Assembly (NCBI RefSeq): GCF_010728925.1
Contig: NZ_AP022608.1
Coordinates: 2,170,001 to 2,234,000 of the forward strand
Direction of reading: 5' to 3'
DNA: 64,000 bases
Source: Mycolicibacterium gadium
GTDB lineage: Bacteria > Actinomycetota > Actinomycetes > Mycobacteriales > Mycobacteriaceae
A model generated the notes under the pieces. The model was not told the origin of the DNA, did not search any database, and saw only the letters and a program-made list of their open reading frames with translations. The position numbers and the translations under genes were made by a program. The stretch's first letter is position 1, and every line of letters starts with the position of its first letter. Positions 44,426 to 54,142 of this stretch are shown here, one piece after another.

Positions 44426-45819
44426 GTGTGGTCACCGGCCGCTCGTGTCTGTCGTCGCGAGCCGCCGAGCGTCGCCAAGTGTTGTACGGCGTCCTCGATA
44501 CCCTTGGCGAGCGCGTCGACGTCGGGCGCGTTGTCAAAATCTGCGGTGATGCCGAAGAAGAAGCGGTCGGCGTAGCTGAGCATCGCGATGCCGGTGCGCA
44601 GGTGAAGGGCGATCGGCGGCACCGGCAGGATCTCCAACACGTCCCGACCCATCAGCCGCTGCCGGGTGCGGGGCCCCGGCACGTTCGTCGCCAACGCGGA
44701 TACCGACTTCTGCGGCAGGTGGGTCAGCAGTCGAATCGCCCACGCCGAGAAGGCAAATGGAATGCTGCCCGTCATGGCGAGGACGGCGCTGCCGCCTTCG
44801 GATTGACCGCTTCCCTTGGCCTCGGCCAGTCGCTGGTGGACGATCTCCAACTGCTTGACGGGATCGGGTTCATCGACCGGCAAGAGCGGCAACATCGCCG
44901 ACACCCGGTTGTCAGTCACATCGAAGTCGTCCACCGAACGCATCGAGACGGGGACCAGCGTGCGCAGTGCATGGGGTCCCGGCGTTTCGCCGCGGTCGAG
45001 CAAGATCGTCCGGTAACCGCTGGTGATTGCGGCCAGCGCCACGTCGTTGAGCGTGACGTCGAAATCCCGGCACACCTGCTTCATCACGGCCAGGTCAACG
45101 CGCGCGGCGCTGTAGCGACGCATCTTGGTGATGGGTCCGTTCAGTGAAGACTCCTGCGCGGTGGTGAGCACACGAGCCGTTAGTTCGGCGGCCCCGACCA
45201 CGGCGTGTTCGGCGGCGCTGGTCGCAGCGAGCGTCGCTTGCCAAATGCCGCCCATCCAGGTCAGCGGGTTCAGCCTGGGCCGCAGCAGATCGAGGATAGA
45301 TTCGCCGGACTCCCGCGCTGCGCGGATACTGGTCGCGAAGGTCTCCTGAGCGCCGGCGTCGCTGAGCTTTGCCAGCATCTGCGTGGTGGCGATGCCGTCG
45401 GCAATGCAGTGGTGGATCTTCATCAACAGCGCCCACCTGTTGTCGGTGAGTCCCTCGATGATCCAGCACTCCCACAGCGGGCGGTCGCGGTCCAGCCGTT
45501 GTTCCATGATGCCGGCGATCGCCCCGAACAGCGCGGAATCGTCTCCGGGATGAGGCAACGCGATGCGGTGGAGGTGGTGCGCGACATCGAAGTTGGGGTC
45601 GTGCACCCATTCCGGTGCCCCGAGGTCGAACGGGTGCGTGCGCAGCACCTGGGTGCAGCGCGGGATGGCCTGCGCTCGGTCGGCGAACGCCGACACCAGA
45701 TCGCCGTAGTCGGGCGGCGGTCCTGCCACGATCGACACGCCGCCGACCGCCAGGCTCACGTGGGAATCGGAATCCTCGGCCTGCAGGAAGCTCGCATCGA
45801 GCGTCGTGAGGTGCTCCAT
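44422..45819 (-). CDS. tgs1: Triacylglycerol synthase Tgs1-like WS/DGAT
   Basis: 465 residues from ATG 45819 (MEHLTTLDASFL), nearly the length of Rv3130c (463), and very similar in blocks: 'RPFDLGAPEWVHDPNF'-type region, catalytic 'KIHHCIADGIATT' near 138, 'SSLNGPITKMRRYSAA' near 225 and 'VATNVPGPR'-type 'ALATNVPGPRTRQRLMG'. Tgs1 is the main hypoxia-induced triacylglycerol synthase of M. tuberculosis and a DosR target. Here it leads an operon with a second DGAT, a membrane protein and a PlsC-like enzyme. Divergent from ppsA with DosR-like boxes between. Confidence 0.92.
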   Translation of the reverse strand: MEHLTTLDASFLQAEDSDSHVSLAVGGVSIVAGPPPDYGDLVSAFADRAQAIPRCTQVLRTHPFDLGAPEWVHDPNFDVAHHLHRIALPHPGDDSALFGAIAGIMEQRLDRDRPLWECWIIEGLTDNRWALLMKIHHCIADGIATTQMLAKLSDAGAQETFATSIRAARESGESILDLLRPRLNPLTWMGGIWQATLAATSAAEHAVVGAAELTARVLTTAQESSLNGPITKMRRYSAARVDLAVMKQVCRDFDVTLNDVALAAITSGYRTILLDRGETPGPHALRTLVPVSMRSVDDFDVTDNRVSAMLPLLPVDEPDPVKQLEIVHQRLAEAKGSGQSEGGSAVLAMTGSIPFAFSAWAIRLLTHLPQKSVSALATNVPGPRTRQRLMGRDVLEILPVPPIALHLRTGIAMLSYADRFFFGITADFDNAPDVDALAKGIEDAVQHLATLGGSRRQTRAAGDHT

Positions 45820-45855
45820 GCAATGACCTTGCGCGGTGTGACGGCAGTCGCGGCA

Positions 45856-45869
45856 GGGTCGCAAGTCCT
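45856..45869 (-). promoter_or_regulatory. DosR box upstream of tgs1
   Basis: Minus strand AGGACTTGCGACCC matches 11 of 14 core positions and ends 37 bases before the ATG. A further half-site GGGAC lies at 45879-45883. Confidence 0.55.
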
Positions 45870-45984
45870 CAACCCGTAGGGACAACGTCGTTCCGACTCG
45901 TCGCACTGCCTGATTGCCACGATGAATCTCCGTTTTGCATTGGACCTTTGGGGGTCGCGTCACGTCGTAGCGTCACCCACTCGA

Positions 45985-45998
45985 GTGACCTTCGGCCC
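45985..45998 (+). promoter_or_regulatory. DosR box upstream of ppsA
   Basis: GTGACCTTCGGCCC matches 12 of 14 core positions, 74 bases before the ppsA ATG. Confidence 0.55.
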
Positions 45999-46071
45999 TG
46001 TGTCCACACCTACCGAAGTGGGAGGTTGGGCACGTGGGCGGCAGTGGTGCCGTGCGACGAGAGGACACGTC

Positions 46072-48468
46072 ATGGGTACATCTGAATACGTTCGCTTTTT
46101 CGAAGACATGGGCATCGATGATGTGCCGCTCGTCGGCGGCAAGAACGCCTCACTCGGCGAGATGTTCCAGAAGCTCTCCACACAGGGTGTGCGCGTTCCG
46201 CACGGATTCGCCATCACCGCTGCCGCCTATCGCCACATGCTGGACGAGGCCGGGGCGTGGGGCCGCCTGCACGCTGAACTCGACGACATCGACCCGGCCG
46301 ACGTCGCCGCGCTGGCGCGTAAAGCCAAGCGCGCCCGGGAGATCGTCTACGGCGCCGGACTACCCGACGATCTGGCTGCCGCGATCCTTGAGGGATACCG
46401 CGCTCTGCAGCGGGAATACGGCGAGGAGGTCAGCCTTGCGGTGCGCAGTTCGGCGACTGCCGAGGACCTACCGACCGCCAGCTTCGCTGGACAGCAGGAT
46501 TCGTATCTCAACATCAAGGGCGAGCAGAGTCTCCTCGACACCTGCCGACGGTGTTTCGCCAGCCTGTTCACCGACCGGGCGATTCACTACCGAATTGACC
46601 AGGGCTTTGACCATTTCAAGGTCTCGCTCTCGATCGGCGTGATGAAGATGGTGCGCTCCGACATCGCGTCATCCGGAGTGATGTTCTCGCTGGACACCGA
46701 ATCGGGATTCCGCGACACCGTCTTCATCACCGGCGCCTACGGCCTCGGCGAGAACGTGGTGCAGGGCGCCGTCGACCCAGACGAGTTCTACGTCCACAAG
46801 CCGACGTATCTCGCCGGCTACCGCACCGTCCTCCGGCGCCTGCGCGGCGACAAGGCCGTGAAGATGATCCTCGTCGATGGCGAGACCAAGAACACCACGA
46901 GGAACATCCCGACCCCGAAGGCCGACCGCACCCGGTTCTGCCTCACCGATGCCGACGTGTTGGAGCTGGCCGGCTATGCCTGCTCCATCGAGGCGCACTA
47001 CGGCAGGCCGATGGACATCGAGTGGGCCAAGGACGGTCTCGACGGAAAGCTCTACATCGTCCAGGCCCGACCTGAAACGGTGGCCTCTCAGCACAGCGTG
47101 ACCGCACTGGAAACCTACGTGCTCGAGGGCAAGGGCGAGATCATCACCGAGGGCCGCTCGGTGGGCGAAAGGATCGCCTCGGGTGCGGCAAGAAGGGTCG
47201 AGAACCTAGCGCAGCTAGCGGCATTCAAGCCCGGCGAGGTGCTGATTGCCGACACCACCACACCCGATTGGGAGCCGGTCATGAAGACCGCCGCGGCGAT
47301 CGTCACCAACCGCGGCGGCCGCACCTGCCACGCATCGATCATCGCCCGCGAACTCGGCATCCCGGCTGTGGTGGGCACCGGTGACGCGACCACCTCCGTA
47401 CCCGACGGCCAGATGGTGACGGTGTCCTGCGCCGAGGGCGATACCGGCCGGGTATACGAGGGCGCTGTGGGTTTCCATCTGGACCGCACCGAAGTCGGCG
47501 ACCTGGCGCGGCCCCGAACGCAGATCATGCTCAATCTCGGCAACCCCGACCTCGCGTTCAAAACGTCGTTCCTACCGAACGACGGCGTGGGACTGGCCCG
47601 CATGGAGTTCATCATCAGCGAATACATCCGGGTGCACCCGCTCGCCCTACTGCACCCGGAGAAGGTGGACGACCTAGACGCACGCCAGACCATCGATCAA
47701 CTCACTCAGGGTTACACCGATGGCAGGGCGTTCTTCGTCGAACGGCTCTCCGAGGGAATCGGCACCATCGCCGCCGCCTTCTGGCCCAAGCCCGTGGTAG
47801 TGCGGATGTCGGACTTCAAGTCCAACGAGTACGCCAGCCTCGTCGGCGGGCAGAGCTTCGAGCCGTCCGAAAGCAACCCGATGATCGGCTTCCGCGGCGC
47901 CTCCCGCTATGCGCATCCGGCCTACGCCGAGGGCTTTGCACTGGAATGCCGCGCAATGCAACGGGTTCGCGATGACATGGGCTTGACCAATGTCATCATC
48001 ATGCTCCCGTTTGTCCGCCGCATCGCCGAGGCCGACCTAGTCCTGCAGACGATGGCGGAACTGGGCCTGCGGCGAGGCGAGAACGGGCTCAAGGTGTACG
48101 CGATGTGCGAGATCCCGAACAACGTGATCCTGATCGACGAATTCGCCAAGCGCTTCGATGGCTTCTCCATCGGTTCCAACGACCTGACCCAGTTGACGCT
48201 CGGCGTCGACCGGGACAGCGAGATGGTCGCCTTCGACTACGACGAACGCGACGACGGCGTCAAGGAGATGATCCGGTTGGCCGTCGAAGGCTGCCGCCGC
48301 AACGGGATTCACTCCGGGCTGTGCGGACAGGCCCCGTCGGACTATCCGGACATGGCCGACTTCCTGGTCCGGCTCGGCATCGACTCGATGAGCTTGAATC
48401 CCGACACCGTGGTGAAGACCACCCGCCGGGTCCTGGAGTTGGAACGACAGCTGGTCCCCGCGCCGTGA
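46072..48468 (+). CDS. ppsA: Phosphoenolpyruvate synthase
   Basis: 798 residues from ATG 46072, close to E. coli PpsA (792). N-terminal ATP-grasp domain ('VGGKNASLGEMFQKL' near 20, 'AVRSSATAEDLPTASFAGQQ' near 125), central phosphohistidine domain 'GGRTCHASIIARELGIPAVVG' region with the catalytic His near 421, and C-terminal TIM barrel binding pyruvate/PEP ('GSNDLTQLTLGVDRD', 'GLCGQAPSDYPD' with the catalytic Cys). It converts pyruvate + ATP to PEP + AMP + Pi, opening gluconeogenesis. The stop overlaps the GTG of otsB1, linking it to trehalose metabolism; a DosR box is upstream. Confidence 0.92.
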   Translation: MGTSEYVRFFEDMGIDDVPLVGGKNASLGEMFQKLSTQGVRVPHGFAITAAAYRHMLDEAGAWGRLHAELDDIDPADVAALARKAKRAREIVYGAGLPDDLAAAILEGYRALQREYGEEVSLAVRSSATAEDLPTASFAGQQDSYLNIKGEQSLLDTCRRCFASLFTDRAIHYRIDQGFDHFKVSLSIGVMKMVRSDIASSGVMFSLDTESGFRDTVFITGAYGLGENVVQGAVDPDEFYVHKPTYLAGYRTVLRRLRGDKAVKMILVDGETKNTTRNIPTPKADRTRFCLTDADVLELAGYACSIEAHYGRPMDIEWAKDGLDGKLYIVQARPETVASQHSVTALETYVLEGKGEIITEGRSVGERIASGAARRVENLAQLAAFKPGEVLIADTTTPDWEPVMKTAAAIVTNRGGRTCHASIIARELGIPAVVGTGDATTSVPDGQMVTVSCAEGDTGRVYEGAVGFHLDRTEVGDLARPRTQIMLNLGNPDLAFKTSFLPNDGVGLARMEFIISEYIRVHPLALLHPEKVDDLDARQTIDQLTQGYTDGRAFFVERLSEGIGTIAAAFWPKPVVVRMSDFKSNEYASLVGGQSFEPSESNPMIGFRGASRYAHPAYAEGFALECRAMQRVRDDMGLTNVIIMLPFVRRIAEADLVLQTMAELGLRRGENGLKVYAMCEIPNNVILIDEFAKRFDGFSIGSNDLTQLTLGVDRDSEMVAFDYDERDDGVKEMIRLAVEGCRRNGIHSGLCGQAPSDYPDMADFLVRLGIDSMSLNPDTVVKTTRRVLELERQLVPAP

Positions 48469-51400
48469 AGCTGCCGATCACCATCGACCCGCGTCGTCAC
48501 GACGCGGTGCTCTTCGACCTCGACGGAGCCCTGACCACCGACGCGCCGCTCTTCGGGGCGACGGTGGAACTGGCGCGCAAATTGCAGGGCATCGGCATGG
48601 CCGCGGCGGCCTATTCGTCGAGCCCGCAATGCCAGCAGGCCCTGAAGGCCGCCGGGATCGACGATCTGTTCGAGGTCTGCATCGACGGCGTCGCAGGCGA
48701 ACGCGGGACGGCGGAGAACCCCGACCCCACGGTTCTTTTGGAGTCTGCGCGTCGACTCGGTGTGCGACCTCAACGGTGTGTCGTCATCGAGAGTTCCCCC
48801 GAAGGCGTGGCCGCAGGACGCGACGGGGGCTTCGGGCTCGTCATCGGTATCCACGGCACCGGACGCGCCGACGAATTGTCCCGCCGCGGCGCCGACGTCG
48901 TGCTCGCCGACCTGGACGACGTCGCCGTCCGAACCGGTGACAAGCGGATCTCCGAACTCCCGAATGCGCTGGCGTCCTACGGTCAGTTGATCGGCATCAC
49001 CAGCGCACGCGAGTCGATGCTGTTCCTGGACTACGACGGCACGCTGTCCCCCATCGTCTCGGATCCCGCGGAGGCCAGGCTCGTCGACGGCGCCGCCGAG
49101 GCGTTGGAGCTCGTCGCCAAGGTGTGTCCCGTGGCCATCCTGAGCGGTCGCGACCTCGCGGACGTCCGCAGCCGGGTAGGCGTTCCCGGCGTCTGGTACG
49201 CAGGCAGCCACGGCTTCGAGTTGACGTCGCCCGACGGCGCCTACCATTGCAATGAGGCTGCTGCCGAGTTCGTCCCAGTCCTCGAGCGCGCCGCCGCGGA
49301 ACTGAGCCAGGACCTGGACAAGATTCCGGGAGTACGCGTCGAGCACAAGCGTTTTGCCGTCGCGGTCCACTACCGAGAGGTGGAGCCGGATCGAGTCGGT
49401 GAGATCGTTTCTGCCGCACATCAAATCGGGGGCAGGGCGGGCCTGCGGGTGACAGGTGGGCGAATGCTCGTAGAGTTGCGGCCCGACCTCGACTGGGACA
49501 AGGGCACCACCTTGGCGTGGATCCGCGACCAGATCGACGCCGCCGGCTCGCTGCTGCCGATCTACATCGGCGATGACCTGACCGACGAGGACGCCTTCGA
49601 CGCGGTCAAGTTCGACGGCATCGGGATCGTCGTCGGACACGATGAGGACGGCGACCGCAAGACAGCTGCGCACTTCACCCTGCAGAGTCCGGATCAGGTG
49701 CGCGAGTTCATGCAGCGCGGGTCGCAGTGGCTGGCCTACAAGCACCAGGTCTCAGGTGAGGCGTGGGATTACGTCTTCGACGGCTACGACCCGACAAACG
49801 AAAAGCTCCGTGAGGCCCTGTGCACGTTGGGAAACGGGTACTTCGCCACCCGGGGAGCCGCGCCCGAGTCGAAGGCCGGGCAGGTGCACTACCCGGGCAC
49901 CTACGCGGCCGGGGTGTTCAACCGGCTCGTCGACAACGTGTCGGGAACCGAGATCGACAACGAAAGCCTGGTCAATCTGCCCAACTGGGTGTCGTTGACC
50001 TTCCGCATCGACGGCGGCAGTTGGTTCGACATCGACGCGGTCACCGTGCTGTCGTACCGGCAGAGGCTCGATATTCGCGGGGCGGTGCTGCATCGGGAGG
50101 TGCGCTTCCGCGACGACGCAGGCCGGACGAGCTCCCTGAGGCAACGACGGTTCGTGGCGATGCACCTGCCCCACGTCGGCGCCCTCGAGACGACGATCGT
50201 CGCCGAGGACTGGTCGGGGACAATCGAATTCCGCTCGACCGTGGACGGCAACGTGACGAACTCCCTCGTCGAGCGATACAGGGACCTGGCCAGCGAGCAT
50301 CTCGGGTCGCCGGTCACCCGCGAAATCTCGAACAACTCGGTCCTGCTGACCGTCCAGACCAACCAGTCCCACATCCCCGTCGCCATGGCCGCGCGAAACG
50401 CCGCGCTGCGCGACGGTGAACCCGTCCCCGCGACATTTCAGCTGTTCACTCTCGACGCCGAGATCGGTCACGACATCGCTGTCCAGCTGTCGGCCGGAGA
50501 GTCGGTGACGATCGAGAAGGTCGTGACCGTCTACACCGGCCGGGACGTGGCTACCTCCGAACCCGGTGTCGACGCGCAGCGGTGGGTCGGCAGGCTCGGC
50601 GGCTTCGCCGAACTGCTCGACGGGCATCGAACCGCCTGGACGCATCTGTGGGAGAGGTTGTCCATCGAATTCGACGACTTCACCGACGAAGTGCGGATTC
50701 TGCGGTTGCATCTGCTGCACCTGCTGCAGACGGTCTCACCGAACACCGCCGACCTCGACGCCGGCGTGCCGGCCCGCGGACTGCATGGTGAGGCGTATCG
50801 CGGCCACATCTTCTGGGACGAGTTGTTCATCTTCCCGGTACTCAACCTGCGGATTCCGACGGTCACCCGGTCCCTGCTCGGCTACCGCTACCGGCGCTTG
50901 CCGGAAGCCAGGCACGCCGCCCGCGCGGCGGGCCATACCGGGGCGATGTTTCCCTGGCAGTCCGGCAGCGACGGTCGCGAGGAAAGTCAACGGCTGCACC
51001 TGAATCCGCGCAGCGGCCACTGGAACCCGGACGCCAGCGCCCGCGCGCACCACATCGGCATCGCGGTCGGCTACAACGCCTGGAAGTTCTATCAGGTCAC
51101 CGGCGACCTCGCCTACCTGATCGACTACGGCGCGGAACTGCTGGCCGAGATCGCGCGGTTCTTCGTCAGCTTGGCCACCTACGACGACGAGCGCGCACGC
51201 TTCAGCATCAAGGGCGTCATCGGCCCCGACGAGTTCCATTCCGGCTATCCCGACGCTCCCTACAACGGCATCGACAACAACGCCTACACCAACGTCATGG
51301 CGGTCTGGGTCATCATGCGCGCCATCGACGCACTGAACCTGTTGCCGCTGCCGAACCGCCTGGATCTGATGGAGACTCTGGGCCTCAGCAGTGCCGAGCT

Positions 51401-52142
51401 CGCGCACTGGAACGACGTCAGCCGACGGATGTTCGTCCCGTTCCACGACGGTGTGATCAGCCAGTTCGAGGGCTATGGCGACTTGGCGGATCTGGATTGG
51501 GACCGCCTGCGCAGCCAGTACGGGAACATCCAACGGCTGGACCGCATCCTGGAGGCCGAGCACGACGACGTGAACCGCTATAAAGCGTCCAAGCAAGCCG
51601 ACGCGCTGATGTTGCTGTACCTGCTGTCGGCAGACGAGCTGCGTGAGCTGCTCACCCGGCTCGGTTACCGCTTCACCCCGGAGCAGGTACCGAAGATGGT
51701 GGACTACTACCTGGCCCGCACCTCGCACGGGTCGACGCTCAGTGGTGTCGTACACACCTGGGTGCTGGCCAGAGCCAACCGCGACCGGGCCATGGAGTTC
51801 TTCACCCAGGCGCTGAAGGCCGACGTCTCCGACATCCAGGGCGGCACCACATCCGAAGGCATTCATCTGGCGGCCATGGCTGGAACCGTCGACCTCATGC
51901 AGCGGTGTTTCACCGGGCTGGAAACCCGGTCCAACCGCATCATCCTCTCGCCACATTGGCCGGAAAGCCTTGGCGTGCTGGCGATACCGATCCTCTACCG
52001 CGGCCTGCACCTGCATCTGCGGGTCAGCGGGAAGGGCGTGATCATCAGCGTTGATCCGCGCAACGCCGCCGGGATCGAAGTGGAGTGCCACGGCAAGGTC
52101 GTCGAGCTGATGCCCGGCACCACCGTCCGATTCCCCGGCTGA
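48465..52142 (+). CDS. otsB1: OtsB1-like three-domain protein: HAD - trehalose-6-phosphate phosphatase - GH65
   Basis: 1225 residues from GTG 48465 (GTGA overlap with ppsA). Domain 1 (~10-165) is a beta-phosphoglucomutase-like HAD ('DAVLFDLDGALTTDAPLFG'). Domain 2 (~180-420) is trehalose-6-phosphate phosphatase ('MLFLDYDGTLSPIVSDP', 'IYIGDDLTDEDAFDA'). Domain 3 (~440-1225) is a glycoside hydrolase family 65 trehalose phosphorylase with general-acid Glu in 'GVIGPDEFHSG' near 922 and 'YKASKQADALML'. The order equals M. tuberculosis OtsB1 (Rv2006, 1327 aa), a DosR-regulon gene. The set would interconvert trehalose, trehalose-6-P, glucose and beta-glucose-1-P. Confidence 0.9.
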   Translation: MKLPITIDPRRHDAVLFDLDGALTTDAPLFGATVELARKLQGIGMAAAAYSSSPQCQQALKAAGIDDLFEVCIDGVAGERGTAENPDPTVLLESARRLGVRPQRCVVIESSPEGVAAGRDGGFGLVIGIHGTGRADELSRRGADVVLADLDDVAVRTGDKRISELPNALASYGQLIGITSARESMLFLDYDGTLSPIVSDPAEARLVDGAAEALELVAKVCPVAILSGRDLADVRSRVGVPGVWYAGSHGFELTSPDGAYHCNEAAAEFVPVLERAAAELSQDLDKIPGVRVEHKRFAVAVHYREVEPDRVGEIVSAAHQIGGRAGLRVTGGRMLVELRPDLDWDKGTTLAWIRDQIDAAGSLLPIYIGDDLTDEDAFDAVKFDGIGIVVGHDEDGDRKTAAHFTLQSPDQVREFMQRGSQWLAYKHQVSGEAWDYVFDGYDPTNEKLREALCTLGNGYFATRGAAPESKAGQVHYPGTYAAGVFNRLVDNVSGTEIDNESLVNLPNWVSLTFRIDGGSWFDIDAVTVLSYRQRLDIRGAVLHREVRFRDDAGRTSSLRQRRFVAMHLPHVGALETTIVAEDWSGTIEFRSTVDGNVTNSLVERYRDLASEHLGSPVTREISNNSVLLTVQTNQSHIPVAMAARNAALRDGEPVPATFQLFTLDAEIGHDIAVQLSAGESVTIEKVVTVYTGRDVATSEPGVDAQRWVGRLGGFAELLDGHRTAWTHLWERLSIEFDDFTDEVRILRLHLLHLLQTVSPNTADLDAGVPARGLHGEAYRGHIFWDELFIFPVLNLRIPTVTRSLLGYRYRRLPEARHAARAAGHTGAMFPWQSGSDGREESQRLHLNPRSGHWNPDASARAHHIGIAVGYNAWKFYQVTGDLAYLIDYGAELLAEIARFFVSLATYDDERARFSIKGVIGPDEFHSGYPDAPYNGIDNNAYTNVMAVWVIMRAIDALNLLPLPNRLDLMETLGLSSAELAHWNDVSRRMFVPFHDGVISQFEGYGDLADLDWDRLRSQYGNIQRLDRILEAEHDDVNRYKASKQADALMLLYLLSADELRELLTRLGYRFTPEQVPKMVDYYLARTSHGSTLSGVVHTWVLARANRDRAMEFFTQALKADVSDIQGGTTSEGIHLAAMAGTVDLMQRCFTGLETRSNRIILSPHWPESLGVLAIPILYRGLHLHLRVSGKGVIISVDPRNAAGIEVECHGKVVELMPGTTVRFPG

Positions 52143-52187
52143 TGGCTGATTCCAGATCGAATGACGGTTTCCGCGGCGAGTCGCCGG

Positions 52188-52649
52188 TCACAACCAATGC
52201 TCTCCACGAAGATGGGCTGTCGCACCGTCCAAGTTGCGCTGCGCCGCGGGGGTCAACCCCATTGCGAGTCCAAACTCGTATCCCCTGATCGCGAGGACAT
52301 ACACCTCCGGCAGCCGCTGAAAACACTGCTGGCAGGTCGCCATGATGGCGGGGATCGAGATGGCGTGCGACGTGAAGGTGAAGTCCATTCGGGGCGTTGG
52401 GCGGCCCAAGGTGAACGATTCCACCGAAGCCTCTTTGGTGGAATCGACGAACAACACCCGTTTCTTGTTGCTGATCAGTTCGGCGTCCTCCAGCAGAAGC
52501 TGATAGCCCCGCTGCATCTCCGAGCTCGAGCAAAGACCCAGCGCCTGAAGCCAATCGACGAACGCCCAGCCCAAGCCGTCATCTTGGCGACCCACGTTGC
52601 CGATGCCATAGATCAGACAGGAATCGTTGTCGAAATCGTCGAGTCTCAT
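52188..52649 (-). CDS. hoxW: Hydrogenase maturation protease HoxW
   Basis: 153 residues from ATG 52649, which overlaps the hoxH stop. The peptidase M52 (HycI/HoxW) pattern is seen: 'IYGIGNVGRQDDGLGWAFVD' near 13-32 with the first nickel-binding Asp/Glu position, 'VLFVDSTKEASVE' near 66, and 'FTFTSHAISIPAIM' with the His near 95. It removes the C-terminal peptide of the large subunit after nickel insertion. Its position directly after hoxH fits. Confidence 0.85.
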   Translation of the reverse strand: MRLDDFDNDSCLIYGIGNVGRQDDGLGWAFVDWLQALGLCSSSEMQRGYQLLLEDAELISNKKRVLFVDSTKEASVESFTLGRPTPRMDFTFTSHAISIPAIMATCQQCFQRLPEVYVLAIRGYEFGLAMGLTPAAQRNLDGATAHLRGEHWL

Positions 52650-54127
52650 GAACCTGACCCCGAGCGGACACGTTCGTTGATCACCAATCCCGCCGCATCG
52701 CGGACCGTCACGATCAGCGGCATCTGGCCGAAGGCGTGCGTCGCACAACTCAGGCAGGGATCGAAGGCACGGATTCCGACTTCGATCGCATTCATCATCC
52801 CTTCGGTGATCTCGCCGCGACCCACCAGGTAGTCCTCGGCCACCGAGCGCACCGTGCGGTTGAGAACCTGATTGTTGTGTGTCGTGGCCACAATGAGATT
52901 GGCGAAGGTGATGTCCCCGTCCGGACCGGCGCGGTAGTGATGAAGCAACGTGCCGCGAGGTGCTTCGACGACACCGACGCCCTCGCCGACCCAAGCGCCC
53001 GCCGCGGGCGTGACGATGAGATCCTCGTTCTGCAGATCGGGGTCGCGCAGCAATCCTTCGATCACTTCCGCGGCGTGGAGCACCTCGATGGTCCTCGCCC
53101 AGTTGGTGTGCAGCGTCATATTGTTGGGGGCGCCGCCGGTGTAGGCGTGGAACCGCTCCAGCGCCTCCTGCGCGCGCGGAGTCGACAGCGTCTTGGTCAC
53201 ATTCATCCGCGCAAGCGGGCCCACCCGGACCGAGCCCTTCTCCCTGCCGAGGTCCTTGAGGAAGGGGAACTTCATGTAGCTCCACTCTTCGACGGCTTCC
53301 GAAAAGTGATCGAGGTAGTCGTGATAATCGAATTCACCGACGATGCGCTTGTTCTCGTCGACGATACGCAGGGCGCCGTGGTAGTAGTCCACGTTGCCGT
53401 CGGCGTCGACCAGGGACATGTTGAGGGCGGGAACGTTGGCGAACCCGTCCACCGCGCTTCGGTTCTTTTCATGGAAGTCGTAGAACAGTTGAAGCCCGTC
53501 CTGCGCGTAGTCGATGATCTCGTCGACCGACGGGAGTCCCTCCTCCCCGTTGAGCAGACGGTCGCATTCGGCGCGGCTCAAGTTCTTGTCGACACCTCCG
53601 GGCACCGAGTTGATGCCGTGCATCCTCCTGCCGAAGACGGTCTTGATGACCTCCTGGCCCCACTTGCGCAGCATGATCACTCTTCGCATCAACGCCGGGT
53701 CGGCCTCGATGAGACCGAGAAGATTGCGCTGCTCGGGCGCGGCATCCATCCCGAACATCATCTCGGGGACCACCAAGTAGAAGTATGCCGTCGCATGAGA
53801 CTGCAGCATCTGCGCGTAATGGCCGAGCCGACGGATCTTCTCTGCTGTGCGCGTTATGGCGACTTCTGAGTTCACGCCGGCGCCGATGATGTCGTCGAGC
53901 ACTTTGGCGCCAGACAGGTGGTGACTGACGAAGCAGATTCCGCAGATGCGCTGCATCAGCATCGGCGCCTCCCAGTACGGGTGGCCCTGAACGAACTTCT
54001 CGAAACCGCGGAACTCGACGACATGCAGCCTGGCGTCGACGACGTTGCCGTCGTCGTCGAGGTTCACGGTCACCTTGCCGTGGCCCTCGATGCGGGTAAC
54101 GGGGTCGATGACGAGCTTTCTGCTCAC
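52646..54127 (-). CDS. hoxH: NAD-reducing [NiFe] hydrogenase large subunit HoxH
   Basis: 493 residues. The nickel ligands are in the L1 motif 'RICGICFVSHH' (C62, C65) and the L2 motif 'DPCLSCATHAFG' (C458, C461). H464 is followed by a 29-residue extension, the peptide HoxW should cleave. The C-terminal motif and partner genes place it in group 3d (bidirectional, NAD(H)-linked, cytosolic). Phe follows the L1 cysteines where Pro is usual in this group. It catalyses H2 oxidation or proton reduction. Accessory hyp genes are not in the window. Confidence 0.92.
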   Translation of the reverse strand: MSRKLVIDPVTRIEGHGKVTVNLDDDGNVVDARLHVVEFRGFEKFVQGHPYWEAPMLMQRICGICFVSHHLSGAKVLDDIIGAGVNSEVAITRTAEKIRRLGHYAQMLQSHATAYFYLVVPEMMFGMDAAPEQRNLLGLIEADPALMRRVIMLRKWGQEVIKTVFGRRMHGINSVPGGVDKNLSRAECDRLLNGEEGLPSVDEIIDYAQDGLQLFYDFHEKNRSAVDGFANVPALNMSLVDADGNVDYYHGALRIVDENKRIVGEFDYHDYLDHFSEAVEEWSYMKFPFLKDLGREKGSVRVGPLARMNVTKTLSTPRAQEALERFHAYTGGAPNNMTLHTNWARTIEVLHAAEVIEGLLRDPDLQNEDLIVTPAAGAWVGEGVGVVEAPRGTLLHHYRAGPDGDITFANLIVATTHNNQVLNRTVRSVAEDYLVGRGEITEGMMNAIEVGIRAFDPCLSCATHAFGQMPLIVTVRDAAGLVINERVRSGSGS

Positions 54128-54142
54128 GCGAAGCCTCCGAGA

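Noticed and set aside
48105..48464. Longer N-terminus for OtsB1
   Set aside because: These codons lie inside ppsA in another frame and are Arg-rich; GTG 48465 with the GTGA overlap and HAD motif just after is the natural start.
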